From Apricaphanius iberus (Eukaryota; Chordata; Actinopteri; Cyprinodontiformes; Aphaniidae), in NCBI GenBank assembly GCA_028564705.1, contig JAPXFQ010000256.1:1-64000 (forward strand): a stretch of DNA of 64,000 nucleotides. Direction: 5' to 3'. Below are positions 36,201 to 48,646 of this stretch, one piece after another; positions within the stretch are counted from its first letter, which is position 1; every line of letters begins with the position of its first letter. The translations under genes and the position numbers were made by a program. A model generated the notes under the pieces. It did no database searches, was not told the DNA's origin, and saw nothing but the letters and a program-made list of their open reading frames with translations.

Positions 36201-36708
36201 ATTATATACAACTACATTATCTTCTTTGCCTTATAAAAAATACCCAGTTATAACTTGGAAAACACATCAGATACACCGATGTGTGTTGTTTTTGGAAAAT
36301 ATACATTATTTTTTATCTTGCCGGGTTTTTTTCATCACATCAGCGAGCTGCTCAGAAAACAGCTCATATGCAGAGCCCAGTGCCTCTCTGTATATGATTT
36401 CCACACGGGATTACCAAAAAGATTCAGAGCAGGATGCATGAGCAGGAGACACAGGGTCCAGGTGGAGAGAGTGTGCAAGTTACAGCGGTGGTGTCGCAGG
36501 GCATGGGATACTTAGTATTAGTCTTAAAGCTCTAAATCTTCTTATCTACCCACCCATTACAGGAGCAGATAAAGTTCTGCGGTGGCTGACGAGGGGAAAT
36601 TAGGAAGAGGATTAAATGGAATATTGAAGTTTTATCACACAGATGCCTATTCGAGGTGAACTTCATCTTTCTTAACCAGTGTGTGCCCTCTTCTTCTCCC
36701 TCGCACAG
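33252..36708 (+). other. cpeb2: cpeb2 intron 1
   Basis: A 3457-bp GT-AG intron, donor gtgagc, acceptor ctccctcgcacag. It contains a CA run near 34008-34022, an ATTC run near 35530-35552 and a GT run near 35630-35656. At 35230-35400 a sequence with tcttcagaaaatatccggag looks like a dispersed repeat. No further exon was recognised, in particular none for the Gln-rich stretch found at this junction in mammalian CPEB2. Confidence 0.8.
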
Positions 36709-36978
36709 CCTATGGTGAAATCATCTCCGTGGGGGAGCCACCAGGGGAACGGCTGGGGTTCCGGGGGGATGTCCTGGGGTCGGGACCACCGCAGGGGAAC
36801 TGGCATGGGTGTACCAGGCTCGGTCGGCCACGTCTCGCCCCTGAAGAAGCCCTTCTCGAGCAACGTCATCGCTCCCCCCAAGTTCCCCCGCTCTGGAGGG
36901 TCACTAGGACCTAAGTCCTGGATGGAGGAGAACATGTTCCGCACAGACAGCAACAGCAACACCATGTTGCCCCTGCAG
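36709..36978 (+). CDS. cpeb2: cpeb2 exon 2 (residues 298-387)
   Basis: The 270-nt, phase 0-0 exon encodes 90 residues beginning PMVKSSPWGSHQGNGWG. Conserved landmarks are the GRDHRRG basic patch, the SPLKKPFSSNVIAPPKFPR block and KSWMEENMFRTDSNSN, then LPLQ at the end. These blocks are shared by CPEB2, 3 and 4; MFRTDSNSNT and VIAPPKF point to CPEB2/3, and the joined N-terminus settles on CPEB2. The acceptor is preceded by a strong pyrimidine tract, and the donor is cag|gtatgt. The region is a conserved part of the regulatory N-terminal half, with many possible phosphosites. Confidence 0.9.
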
Positions 36979-37589
36979 GTATGTGTAGATGATTTCCAGT
37001 GTTGGATTAGCTGAATGTTCATGTCATATGTTTTAACACTGAACCAGTTTATGCTTTTATTGTTGACAAGGCTGCGCATCAATGTGCAGATAAGCTGCAT
37101 CAGGATGTAGAACTAGCAGCCACCTTATTTACATCTGTCTGCTTCTCTCCTGCTCTCTTTGCAAATTAAATATTTTCTCACTGTGTAACCACAAACTCCG
37201 ATGTACTTTACAAGACTTAAGCAATTAACAAAAAAAGGTTAAAACTGTAGTTTATTCTCAGTATGGGTCCAGCTCCTCTGTGAAGGAACATTTGTGAACA
37301 AACGGCTTCATGAAGACCGAGGAACAAAACATACAGGTCAGGGAGACCGGTGTGGAAAAGGTTTAAGCAGTAAACTTGGTAGTATTGCAGACCTACCAAG
37401 ACATAGCGGTTCACCTAATCTGACAGGAGACCAGCACTAAGAAACAGGGTGGTGCTAGAGGCTGCAGATGATGTAAGAATTAGTTGAGGAGGCTCTCCTT
37501 CCAGCAGGGTAATTACACTAAACCAGGGTTTTCCAGCACTGCTCCTCAAGGCACACTGTCCTTCACACCCGATTCAGATGATTACAGTT

Positions 37590-37735
37590 TTTTAAAAAAA
37601 CCTGTTATTCCATCCATCCATTACGGTGGGTTTCTCTCCAGCAATCATCGGGTGCGAGGCGGGATACACCCTGGACAAGTCCATCAAAGCAAACTCCCAT
37701 TACGTTCCCAATAGTGCTTTCAGTGCCAGGATTTG
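37590..37735 (-). mobile_element. Truncated SINE fragment, reverse orientation
   Basis: The inverse of the SINE 3' half is recognised by ctctccagcaatcatcgggt and gaggcgggatacaccctgga. The tRNA-like head is missing. Confidence 0.5.
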
Positions 37736-37751
37736 AAAACACTTCCCTACA

Positions 37752-38332
37752 CTAAGGGTGACCCCGAATAGTCGAAGATTCAATGCATCTATATGCGGAG
37801 TCTGATTCAACCACCAATCTCAAGGTCGAATCTTCGCAGGTGAAATGAATGAACGAATCATACCATTTTGGCAATATGGAGATGTTCATTGTCTTATTAC
37901 GCACAATGCTACTGATTTTACATGATTTTAAGAAGTTACAAAAAGCTTGAAAATGTGATAATGCTACAAAACCTTAAGTGTAAAGTAAGAAGAGTAACAC
38001 AATAACTTTGTGACAGCATCTATCAGATGAGTCACTGGAGAGAGAATTTTGGTTGTATACCTTGCATCTTTTGCAGTCTATGACCATAAGGGGACAAATA
38101 CCACCAAACACTGACTACAACATAACTCAAAGACTAACTAAAGAACATGATTACATTTGGAACACATACTTTAATGTATAACGGAGAACTTCTACAATTA
38201 ACATAAACACATTACCCATAAGTCTTTGCGACGTACAACCGTCCCCCAAGCAGCCTGCACACATAGATCATTCGACCATCGGTCGATTATAGAAAGATTC
38301 AAAACCGTGTAAATCCTTAGTCTGGGACACCC
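37752..38332. mobile_element. Probable hAT-like element inside the Tc1 copy
   Basis: The left end agggtgaccccgaatagtcg and right end ctgggacacccc are rough inverted repeats, and internal tcgaagattcaatgc pairs loosely with cgattatagaaagattcaa. The target duplication is not clean. No coding part was seen. Confidence 0.4.
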
Positions 38333-39260
38333 CACAACTAAACATCCAACTAGCGCTACTAAAATGGTTTAGACTAAAACATGATCATTATGTATCAGAA
38401 TGGGCCAGTCAACATGAATTCAGTCGTCACAAGACTGGAAAACTGATATTTATGAATCCTCTCCACCTAATCTGACTGAACTTTAGCTATTTTATGGTGA
38501 GGAGTGGGTGAACATTTCATCGTTTAATGCATTGTCTCATGGTGGCAGAATACAAATGAACGCCAAACCTTTCACGTTTATTTGGAAAGTACTTTCAAAA
38601 CCATACATCATTTTCCTTCAGCTTCACAATTATGGTCTACGTTGTGTTGGTCTTTTACATAATATCCAAATAAAAAAAGTTAAAAGTTGTGCTTTTAATG
38701 TAATAAAATGCGGAAAAGTTCAAGGGGAATGGATATTTGAAAGGCACTGTCAAGGGCTAAGTCTCAGATTCATATCTTTATTTTGTTGGTTTCCAAAGAT
38801 TTCTGTAAATTTGTTCTTCTAGTACTTGTAAATTATACTTGTAAAGGGATTTTAATCCACAACAATTATATATTAGAGGATATATATTAGAGGAAACAAT
38901 AGATGAATTTCTATTTTCTAAGAAAATGTGAATTGGTATTTTAATCAAATCAAAACCAGCCTGTGTACATTTTGGGATCAATATGTCTTTATTTGATTCT
39001 GTTGTAATATATTAGAAAATAACTTAACTCAGAAACAGATTAAAGCCTAAAGGAAGTTTAATGACAACTGTAGCTGAAACTTTACTTTTTTGGAATAGCT
39101 GTCACCTTTGTGAATATTCTGCATCTCCTGTAATGTCTGAATAGAGGCTGACAATCATTTGATTTTACTGTGTGTGTGGGTTGGGACTGAAATCCATGGA
39201 TATATTTATTGTTTGCCAAGTTTGGCGAAATTTGCAAAACTTGTCTATTTAATACCTTAT

Positions 39261-40421
39261 GGGCATGATTTATCAAGATCCCTGAGAATGACTGCAAGAG
39301 AGCGTGCGGCGCTAAAAAATGCGCCAGTGCGTTGTCCTTAATTTGCTGATGATCTACTAAGATTTTGTGAGCAATTCAAATTAAGAGTTTGTGGCCGCTA
39401 GGAGGAATATGCGTATGGATTCATGATGCGTGTTTGGCAAAAAAAAAAAAGGGGGAGGGCGAAATGCGTATCAATTCTATGGCTGTTACAGAATGAATTA
39501 CTATTAGGCTAGAATGCTGACCTTTTTTTTTTTTTAGTTTGTCAGTATTAAATGTAATGCATGCGATGTACATGCGCTGCTCCCTGCTGCATGCGCACAT
39601 TGTGTTGCAGAGTAAGACTGATTAAAGCTCCAGCATGTCCAGAGCAAGGACGTTAAAATGTCCTTATTCTAATGTTGCTAAAACGCGGCACACTTCATCA
39701 TGGCCTCTACTGAATGTCAAGTGGCAGTAGAAAAAAAAATCGAATCTTTAAAATATGTAATCTGAAATGTTTGAATTTTGTTTTATAAAATGTCATATAT
39801 GTAGCCATTTTATCATGGTGGTATTGTACATCATTACTACATTTTATTAATTAGAACCCACCAAAAATAACCACTACGGGGATCGCCAAGGATCCAGGAT
39901 CGCAAATCACTGTGCTCAACGTGTCTTCACCAGAGGGAGACGCACTGAGAGCGCAGTGAGTTATGATGCGTATTTGGGGAGAAAACTGTTAAATATTTAC
40001 ATAACTGTCACTTCTATGGCCAATAGAGTGTTAATTACTATTAGGTTAGAATGTGTTACATTTTTTGTTGGTCAGTAATAAACTTATGTTGATTAAGGTG
40101 GCGTAAAGTTAAGACATGCCTTTGATAAGACACTAAAATAGGCAGCGCAAACATTTTTAAGGTTAGTTAATCAAACTGCACCTGAAACGCCTACCTATTT
40201 GCCTATTCTCCTACCAATATTTGGCATCTTCAAATCAGAAATGCCCATATTGCATATTCAGATTAGGGAAAAGTGCTAAATGGATTGCCTGCATCTTCCT
40301 CCGGTTTTAACAGGTGCAGTGCTTGGTGAGTCATGTAAGTAAATCAGGTACGGCCTGTTTTTGCGATGTTGTGCAGTTTGCACCGGTTTTAACAACTGCA
40401 AACTGTTGATAAATCAGACCC
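39261..40421. mobile_element. Harbinger-like element with gggc(a)tgatttatcaa ends
   Basis: The left end gggcatgatttatcaa and right end ttgataaatcagaccc are inverted repeats (14 of 16). A 3-base TAT occurs on both outer sides; PIF/Harbinger elements duplicate 3 bases, usually TWA. Subterminal gcgc/tgcg-rich blocks (39300-39330 and 40370-40400) are typical of a multicopy fish family with such ends. There is no transposase frame in the 1161 bp. Confidence 0.5.
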
Positions 40422-41950
40422 TATGTGTATCAGGGTTTTGCTAAAACAGACTGTAACAGAGGTGACTGTTTCTCGTGACTTTTATAATATTTTCATGCCT
40501 TGTGGTAGCTAAATTCTAACAGCAATGAATGACAATCTTTTTACACATATATACTTTATTTATTTTACAAAGTGATTTTCATTTTCTGCCGAACTTTGTC
40601 AAATATTTGATTATCTGTTTGATTGGTTTCAGTTGACAGGAAATGTTGATTTTATCATGTGTATAATTCTAGTGCTATGCGTTCAATCTAAGTGTACATG
40701 TTATGTATGTGCATGTAAATATTTTTTATAGTGTTCAAATAAATCATTAAACTACAAACCAAACCAATGTTTGGTTTCACATAGAGGAGAGTACAGATCA
40801 GAATTATGCAGCTTTATTATCAGAAATTAAGTAAAAAACGTTAACATTGTTGTTAGTGTGAATTCTATTTTTAAATTGTGTTTGTTGATGGAACCCGACT
40901 TACCTGTCTTGTTTTCTCCAGAATTTCCTGATAAGAGTTCCCTTGCAACATGGGCATCATTTTAAAGTTTTGGGAGGAGACATGGGTCTGAGTGTAAAGG
41001 GGTTTTGGATCTTGTTGTTAAAATGTATATGGTGTAAAAAGAACAACTATATATATATTTATAAGTAGTGTGGAGGTTTGCACATGTTTTAAAATTATTT
41101 TGTTAGATGTTGAAGTAATTTAGTTTGGAATTATTATTTTGGAGTCACATGGTTGAATCTAGTGCTGTTATGATTTGTCACAAAGATGTCGTTGACCGGC
41201 ATGTCTGCTATGTGTACTTTTCTGCCCCTGACAATCGGAGTCAGCTTTGGCATCACCAAAAAAGACCAAATAGTGGTATCATGTTGAATTGACAATGGTG
41301 CTCTAAAGTTCTTGAGTGTTTTATAAAATTTAATAAGAAGCATGTTTAAAATTCACATGGTAGAACCCTGGCAATACAACAGGGATGGTTGAGCATCTTA
41401 AAAGGAAGCCCGTTGTGGCTGACGACAAACAGTTGTCGAGAACAGTTGCCTTTGTTAGCTAATTGGCTCGTTAGTGGCTAGCATTAGCATCAACAATAGG
41501 GTGATGTCCTCTCTTCCCTGGACTTGTAGACTTTTTTAGGTTCTGTTTGGGGCATCATATATTGATGAAAATGTCTGGGTTCTCATGTGATGTCCTCTTC
41601 CCGAGCTCCTGCCTAGAAGCTGGTTCTGATCTAGTCATAGACGCTGCTTCTGCTGTTTACAAAGCATCAAAACACAGGTCTCATGACAAATGTGTGGTGG
41701 CTTGCAACAAACACATCACTGGCTTATTTGTTTCTGTGTATGGCAGGTGCCCAAGATCCCATTGGTCACATGGACACAAAAACGATGAAAAAGGCTGAGC
41801 AAAGTGAAAGTTTATCTATTAAATGAAAAATTAAAGACTGGAGTTGCACTTTTTGGAGGTCTCTGTCAGACCATTATTTTTTTCATTATTAAATACAAAA
41901 AAGTGATTAATATCATTTTTAGATTGACTTTTTATATGGCTGTGAGCAGG

Positions 41951-42700
41951 AACAATCTTCTATGGGGAGCCTAAGTCTCCTTCCCTTCTGGTCGGCACGT
42001 CGGTACTCTGGCCGAAAAAATAATGAATGGGAGTCAATGAAGCGATAAGAGTTATTTTGTAGTCGTTTTGTCTTACGTCCTGAATCACACATATTTTGTA
42101 CCTCGGTTTAAATTATAACTAAAGATGTTAATTTCTAATGTGTTTTTCCAGTGATTTGGGATTACTTGATTGTAAAAATTCGCATTTAAAATGCCTACAG
42201 ATCAAAAGTCAAATATATGACGTCATTTGGCTAACGGGAGCTAGCACTAGCTATAGCCCGTAAAACACTCACTGAGATCTTGTAGAGCTTCTCCCACATG
42301 CTGGCTCTCACTCCACCGACTGCTTTACCCCCGACATAGCTGCTACTTTCCAGATGGTCAGATTTATAGAGGTGTTTTCCGTGTTTAATGCTTATTTCTT
42401 CGTCCTGGAGGCTACGGGCCTCCCTTTCATACTTCTTCTTCTGCAGTTGTAGTCCGTTTAACGTTTTTACAAAAAACCTTAAGTAACTTTTAGCACCAGT
42501 CGAAAATCAGCGTTTTCTCTGCATCAAAATTAGTCTTTAAAATTCACGGTCATTTTTTTTTTTTAACCACAGCGCATTTAAAACTGGATCAGAAAATAAC
42601 TTTTATCGCTCCATTGAATATCATTCTTTTTTTTTGGCAGTAGGGGACCCATGGACCGGAAGTAGAAGGGCGTGACTTAGGCTCCCCATAGAAGTCTGTT
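41951..42700. mobile_element. Foldback element with ~100-bp inverted ends
   Basis: The left arm ctatggggagcctaagtc and right arm gacttaggctccccatag pair exactly. Deeper in, ggagtcaatgaagcgataag (about 42031) pairs with cttttatcgctccattgaat (about 42600). Long arms with a non-coding centre are typical of MITE/foldback elements. The target duplication is not resolved. Confidence 0.6.
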
Positions 42701-43305
42701 TTACAGTGGTTTTGATTAAGCCCCTGACAGAGAACACTTGTTGATTACTTGTAATTATAGCTATAACATTAGTAATGGCAATTTCATTACCCTTAGTACA
42801 TGTCATGTGTTTGCTGTAACACTAATATATTTTTTAAAATAATTAATTCTTAAATGTTAAATGACATATCTTAATTTTCAGTGTTTTAGATAGCACTTAA
42901 TACTTAGAGATAACACTTCAAGCTAAAAGCTAATGATGGTTATATTAGAGCTGCTACGTTCTGCTGCTATAAGATACAATTTGCACGTAATCTGATTAGT
43001 CGACTAATCAGCAAAATAATTGCTGATTATTTGATTATCAACAAAAAACTTGTGGAAGTCCTAGTTGAGTCCAGAGTGATAACGAGTTCTACAGTATAAA
43101 ATTTACCATCAACCTGTGTTGCTGGTAAGAACTCTGGAAGCATGTGAGCACTGTTGAAACTAATAAAAAGAAAAGCTGTTAATCAGTGGTCAGAACCTAT
43201 CAAGAGAAAATCGATCAATTTGGATTGTCTAATGAACAATTCCTCCATTACTACTTTTTAAGGTCAACTCTTTCCATTTACCTGTTTTCATTTTTATTTT
43301 CTTAG

Positions 43306-43736
43306 AGAGTACCTCACCCCAAAATCAACTTTTTTTGTCGATAAACTAGCGGTATCTTGGTAACTTGGTATCTGCTGCTGTTTCGGATAGAGAACCAGAC
43401 AACGGCTTGTAACGATAAGGCACCTCTCCCCTCCCCTCCTCCACAGAACCTATCTGCCTGTACTCTGTTCCCTCTGGGAAGCAAGATGAGGAAAAAATCT
43501 GAACCTGCAGATTATTTCCAGGCAAAGGAGCTTGTGTTACTACGGCTCTCTCCATCTTTCTGCCCGCATGTGACTCTGTGCTGCTGCCTGCAATATGGCA
43601 GTCACAGCCCAGACCGCCAGCTGTTCACCCCCCGCCCCACATTTTTCCTGGTCCGCCAGGCAACGCCTCCTTTTGAGCCGTTTTTCAAAAATAAATGTGG
43701 GTGGGGTTTTACTCTGGTAGGGGGGTGAGTTACTCT
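43306..43736. mobile_element. TTAA-type element (agagtaactcacccc ends)
   Basis: The left end agagtacctcacccc and right end ggggtgagttactct are inverted repeats (14 of 15). TTAA follows at 43737-43740, and TTAG, probably a mutated TTAA, precedes at 43302-43305. At 431 bp it is the fourth element here with AG-starting ends and TTAA. It carries open frames on both strands, but none is recognisable as a gene. Confidence 0.55.
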
Positions 43737-46700
43737 TTAACTATAAATGAAAAACAAATCTGGATCTAGTTGGAAGCTGTGAGACCAGAGATAACTACCA
43801 TATCGGACACTTTAGAGTGCCAGCTCTACCAGTTTCACCAAAAGTGGATTAAAAGAGAGTCGAGACTGCACCTTATTTTACAAAACTGTAATTTTAGATA
43901 TGAAATCTATTTTAATCATAAGTAAGCAATGGATTTTCCAGATAATAAACGCATTAAAAATAAAAATCTCAAATGATTCACTTCTTTTGTTCTACATAAA
44001 TCCAAAACATCTCATCTAAGATGGTTTCTCACCTTGCAGTGTTAAACTTTACAACTCATCATTAAATGGAGGAGCAGCATTTAGGAACAATACATTTGAG
44101 AACTGGCCTGACTAGAAATTAAACTAAGTCCTTCGTTTTCCCTACCAAAGTCAGTGTGATGGTAGATTTGGTTGATAACTAATTAGGTACATGGCAAGAA
44201 ACCTCAAGGAAAAAGTATTGTGTGTTTTGCATGATGTATTCTTAACAGGGTGTAGTCGTCTTTTCTAGTAGGCAATTTCTGGACAATATCGGGATGTTGT
44301 TGTCCAGACATTATCCAGACTTCCTCAAGCTGTCCTTTAGCTTAAGACTGGAATTTTTTTTTTGTAAAATTCCCCCACGAAGCTTTTTGGGCAGATGCTG
44401 TTAATAGAAAGTTATAGCTAAACAACCTGACACGGAACACTAAACCAAATAGTCAAATTCTTTGTGTCCCAAAGGGCTTATTGATCATCTATACTTAATG
44501 ATGCCATATAAAGCAGTATGTTGTTTTAGGCTGTATTAAATAGTTTTTCCTACATTCAGTTTAATTCACATAAGTCAAGGCCGAGACTAATAGTGCTTTG
44601 GTTGTGACTCATTCCAATTAAAGTAATGATATTAGCCTGAATAACGTTGACAGGGAGTCGTGTGGCAGCTATGACTTTGTATTATTAGTGGAATCAGTCC
44701 CAAGAAGAACAACTCTTCCATTCCAGGAAACAGGCCTGACTTCATGGATACGTTTCCATAAACAGTGTCAGACCCAGAAATTTTTCAGATTCCAAGTCTT
44801 TTCCTTCCTTCCTTTCTGCTTAATGTTTGGCAGTCGCTGACAGAATGTATCTCTGGAGCGTCACCTTTTAACAATCACGGGAACAGTGAGAGAGAATCAC
44901 CTCTGCTTTCTATATCAGAGATATTAATAATTGGCAACTAAATTAGTTTGGACTTGAATTGTCTGTTCATTAACTGATTATTAGTCTACTGGCTGTTTTT
45001 TATACGGCCGACCGAGGCTGCCGGCTGCTAATATTCCAAATGTACCCGTTTAGGGGCCAGGTCTCGCCTCCGTCGCCTCTGATTGACTTGTTGGATTCGT
45101 TTTTTTCTAATTCTAACTGTCAAGGACAAGTACCATACCTTAACCTGACTAATTTTCTAATCTGAGCAGTGCCTAACCTTAATTTGATCTGTATATTAAT
45201 TATAAAATTTGGGAGCAGTGCCAAATCATATACCACAGAATGTGGGACCTTGCCATTAAATAGGTCCATTTTGAAAATGTTTCTGCTGGCTTTACGGTGG
45301 GGGTGGGTGGTGGGGGGGGTTAATGTACCTTCAGGTGCACGTTCTGACAACAAAAAGTCGGAAGAAAAATTAGAGAAACATTGCAGCTGTAATCTTTACT
45401 GCATTAAAATGAGCTATATTTGATAAACTGTATTTTTTTAGTGATTTAACTCATTTGTCCCACATTTTGACTGGAATTTCCCCTCCAGCTTCTCTGTTTC
45501 CACAGTCATCTCTCTGCCTCAGCAGAGACAGGCAGCCAGTAGATTGCTTATCTAAAAGCCTCAGCAAGCTGGTTGTTTTGAGTATTGAATCAGAAGAGCA
45601 AGAGGCATCAATCTGAACAGTTTTGTGGACATTTGTGCTAGAGAACATGGCAACAGGCAAATTAAACTGTTCTAAATATCTGAAACAGATCTTAAAATTA
45701 CTTAACAGTTCAAAATGTCTTAAATGTGTAAACATGTTGGATTATTTTTTTCTTTTGATAAAAAGGGGTGACAAGGCATCCGATGCACAGTCACAGGCTA
45801 AAATGTACCTTGAGCTATCACGAGGGCCAATTTTATGTGCCACCCTATAGTTTTCTCTGGCCCATCTAGCTCAACCTTTGAATATTTTCTGGAGGCTCCA
45901 CTACCTGTTAGCATAAGTTAGCACTTAGATTTGCAGGGTTTTATGGTAGCTGTGGCTGGGAACAGCAAACCACGTTAACAAATCACTAAAGGCAGCATCA
46001 TTCAGTTTTCCTCTTCTGAGGCACCTGGCTCCTCCACAGGAGAGCTCCCTCGTTGTGTTGAATAAAAGAAACACCCGCTTGGTTTTGAAATTAAAGTTTC
46101 AGATAAACAGTAGTCTAAAGTTAACTGCTGAGACCGAGAAAAAGCACAACAAAGCTTTTTTTTTAAACCCATCTACATCAGCAGCAGGGGTCGCATTAGC
46201 TGAATATTTTCCGTATTTGATTGAGGGTTTTTTCTGGAGCAGTTGCACATAAGTTTAGAGGCTGTCCGTCAGTTTTATAGAGTAGTATTATCACCCCGGA
46301 CCACTTGAAGCAGATGCCTTGACTAATCAATAATAATAAAAAGAGTTACCCGTTAGAGCATCTTAGCATCCTCTCATGTCATCTTGTTATCTGTGAGCTG
46401 ACAGCGTGTTGAAAGGTTACGGAGGCTGCGGAGTGCGCTCTAAAGAGTTTGGTTACGTGCCAATCACCGCCACAGAAGTGGCACATGATTGAGGATTTTG
46501 TCTAGCTAAAGTGATAGTTCAAGAAACAGCTTCTTCACACAGTCTTTCTGACTTCTGATCACTTCAATTGAAAAAATTTTCCCTGATTTCAAGACTTTGG
46601 CCAAAGTGGTACTTAATTCCAGTCTCCAGCTTGGCAGGAGAGCATGGATTCAGCCTCTAGAACATCATCAAACCCCCTAAGTGAAGTTATGAGTGTGTAA

Positions 46701-47640
46701 TGATCAGTCCCAGGCAGAATTCATAAGCTTCATGACAATAAACACTGCGGATTTCAGGTCCATGCGAACCAAGGAAGTCACGAGTCCTATCATTTAATTT
46801 CACTGTTTATACTTAGTTCCTGGGGCCACAAACAGGGATTTTTTTTCATTGTGGTAAAATATATCACATTGATTGAACAGTTTGATATGTGATCGGATTG
46901 AATATTTATTAATGTATATAAATACATATGTTACCATTTTAAAATTGACGGGTAAAAGTGGATTTTGACCCCCTCAAAATGGGGAATAGTCTACCACAGC
47001 CTCAGATTCAGCACCATGAAAATCAAATGAAATCATGTTTAAGTGGGTTTTCGATTGTAAATATGAGAAATATTTAGTAGAGAGTTTTCAGTGTTTCACC
47101 AAGTTGTGACAATGATCCAGCGGATCTGATTATGTCATTGTGTTGCTTTTGATAACAGTAGATCATTTAGTCACTGAACAGAGATTAAAATCAGCATATT
47201 TCACCTTATGTTCTTTGGTCACACCAGGATTAGTTGACTAGACCATACAGATAACTATTCAGATTTAATGTAATGTTGATGAAAAATTTGGTGATTAATA
47301 GCTCCCACATCAAATGGGAGGTGTTTCTTTTATTTTTTTGTTAGTGTTTTTTTTCTCTTTATTTTAAAAAGATAACAGAGATGTTATTGTGCTTTATCTT
47401 TAGATTTAACATCCGTCCACACCTGATCTATATAGTTGTTGCTCTACTAGTAAAAGTAGCTTGGTTATTTCAGGATATGATGTTAGATTATTCTTGAGAG
47501 TATTTTGTTAATACTTATGGAACTTTATTTTGAGTTTACGTTTTTTGATGGACTATTAGTGAAAATTAGAAAAGGGTGAAGAGAAATGTTAAATGTAGTC
47601 ATAACATTGTATCCAGTTTCCACTTAATACTATTGCTGAA

Positions 47641-48339
47641 GACCATGGTCTTGAGCCGGAAAAGGGTAGAGTGCCTTCTCCGGGTCGGGGATGAGGTCCT
47701 TCCTCAAGTGGGGGAGTTTAGGTATCTGGGGGTCTTGTTCACGAATGAGGGAAAAATGGAGCGGGAGATCGATGGACGGATTGGTAAGGCGTCTGCAGTT
47801 ATGCGGGCGCTGTACCGGTCTGTCGTGGTGAAGAGAGAGCTGAGCCGAAAGGCAAAGCTCTCAATTTACCGGTCGATCTACGTTCCTACCCTCATCTATG
47901 GTCACGAACGCTGGGTGGTGACCGAAAGAACGAGATCGCGGATACAGGCGGCTGAAATGAGTTTCCTCCGTAGGGTGGCTGGGCTCTCCCTTAGAGATAG
48001 GGTGAGAAGCTCGGTCATCCGGAGGGGGCTCAGAGTAGAGCCGCTGCTCCTCCACATCGAGAGGAGCCAGTTGAGGTGGCTTGGGCATCTGGTCAGGATG
48101 CCTCCTGGACGCCTCCCTGGTGAGGTGTTCTGGGCACGTCCCACCGGGAGGAGACCCAGGGGAAGACCCAGGACCCGCTGGAGGGATTATGTCTCCCAGC
48201 TGGCCTGGGAACACCTCGGGATTCCTCCCGAGGAGCTGGCCCAAGTAGCCGGGGAGAGGGAAGTCTGGGCCTCTTTGCTTAGGCTACTGCCCCCGCGACC
48301 CGACCCCGGATAAGCGGAAGATGATGGATGGATGGATGG
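47641..48339 (+). mobile_element. 5'-truncated RTE/Rex3-like LINE, recent insertion
   Basis: The insert encodes the C-terminal ~222 codons of a non-LTR retrotransposon reverse transcriptase in one open frame (from the ATG at 47645 to the stop at 48311). Blocks visible include VGEFRYLGVLF, KAKLSIYRSIYVPTLIYGHE, RIQAAEMSFLRRVAG, LRWLGHLVRMPPGR and RPRTRWRDYVSQLAWE, all downstream of the catalytic core, so it cannot be active. The 3' tail is a gatg/tgga repeat, as reported for Rex3 (RTE clade); L2-type is an alternative. A perfect 12-bp target duplication, actattgctgaa, flanks it (47629-47640 and 48340-48351), and the open frame argues for recent arrival. Confidence 0.85.
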
Positions 48340-48426
48340 ACTATTGCTGAATAGCACATCTTGATTGGGTTTACTCCTAAACTTTGACTGTGTCATTCTA
48401 ACACATCAACGCCCCTTCATCTAAAC

Positions 48427-48638
48427 CAGGGATGTCCAAAGTCAGTCCCCAAGGGCCAGTATCCATCATGTTTTAGTTCTTTCCCTAGTTCAGCACAGCT
48501 GAATCAAATAATGACTTATTGGCAGGCCTTGACAGAACTTTAGGAGGTAGTTTAACCATTTGAATCAGCTGTTTCAGAGCAGAGTCATCTAAATCTGTCA
48601 GGAAACCGACCCTGGAGGAGTAGAGTTGGACACCCCTG
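48427..48638. mobile_element. hAT MITE 1 of a tandem pair
   Basis: The 212-bp element has ends cagggatgtccaaagt and gttggacacccctg and a perfect 8-bp target duplication, atctaaac (48419-48426 and 48639-48646). The internal agctgaatcaaataatgact is shared by this common fish MITE family. Confidence 0.85.
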
Positions 48639-48646
48639 ATCTAAAC

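Larger units (their letters stand above)
37180..38755 (+). mobile_element. Tc1-like family A copy, interrupted by later insertions
   Basis: The 5' half is at 37255-37400: cattgtgaac-like tttgtgaacaaacggcttca, then gaagaccgaggaac, which precede and start the transposase. The 3' half is at 38370-38754: agaatgggccagtcaacatg (catalytic region), ctaatctgactgaactttag, then the terminal repeat tccttcagcttcacaattat to gaaaggcactgtc. Between them lie a hAT MITE end (37530-37580), a reversed SINE fragment (37590-37735) and another element (37752-38332). No transposase frame survives. Confidence 0.7.

Noticed and set aside
36679..36708. Frames starting upstream of exon 2
   Set aside because: These bases are the pyrimidine tract and AG of the acceptor.
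43357..43728. 123-codon frame as a gene
   Set aside because: It lies wholly within the TTAA element and has no recognisable motif.
47576..48313. 245-codon frame as a host gene
   Set aside because: It is the C-terminal part of a LINE reverse transcriptase with a target duplication and tail; the first ~23 codons are flanking DNA.
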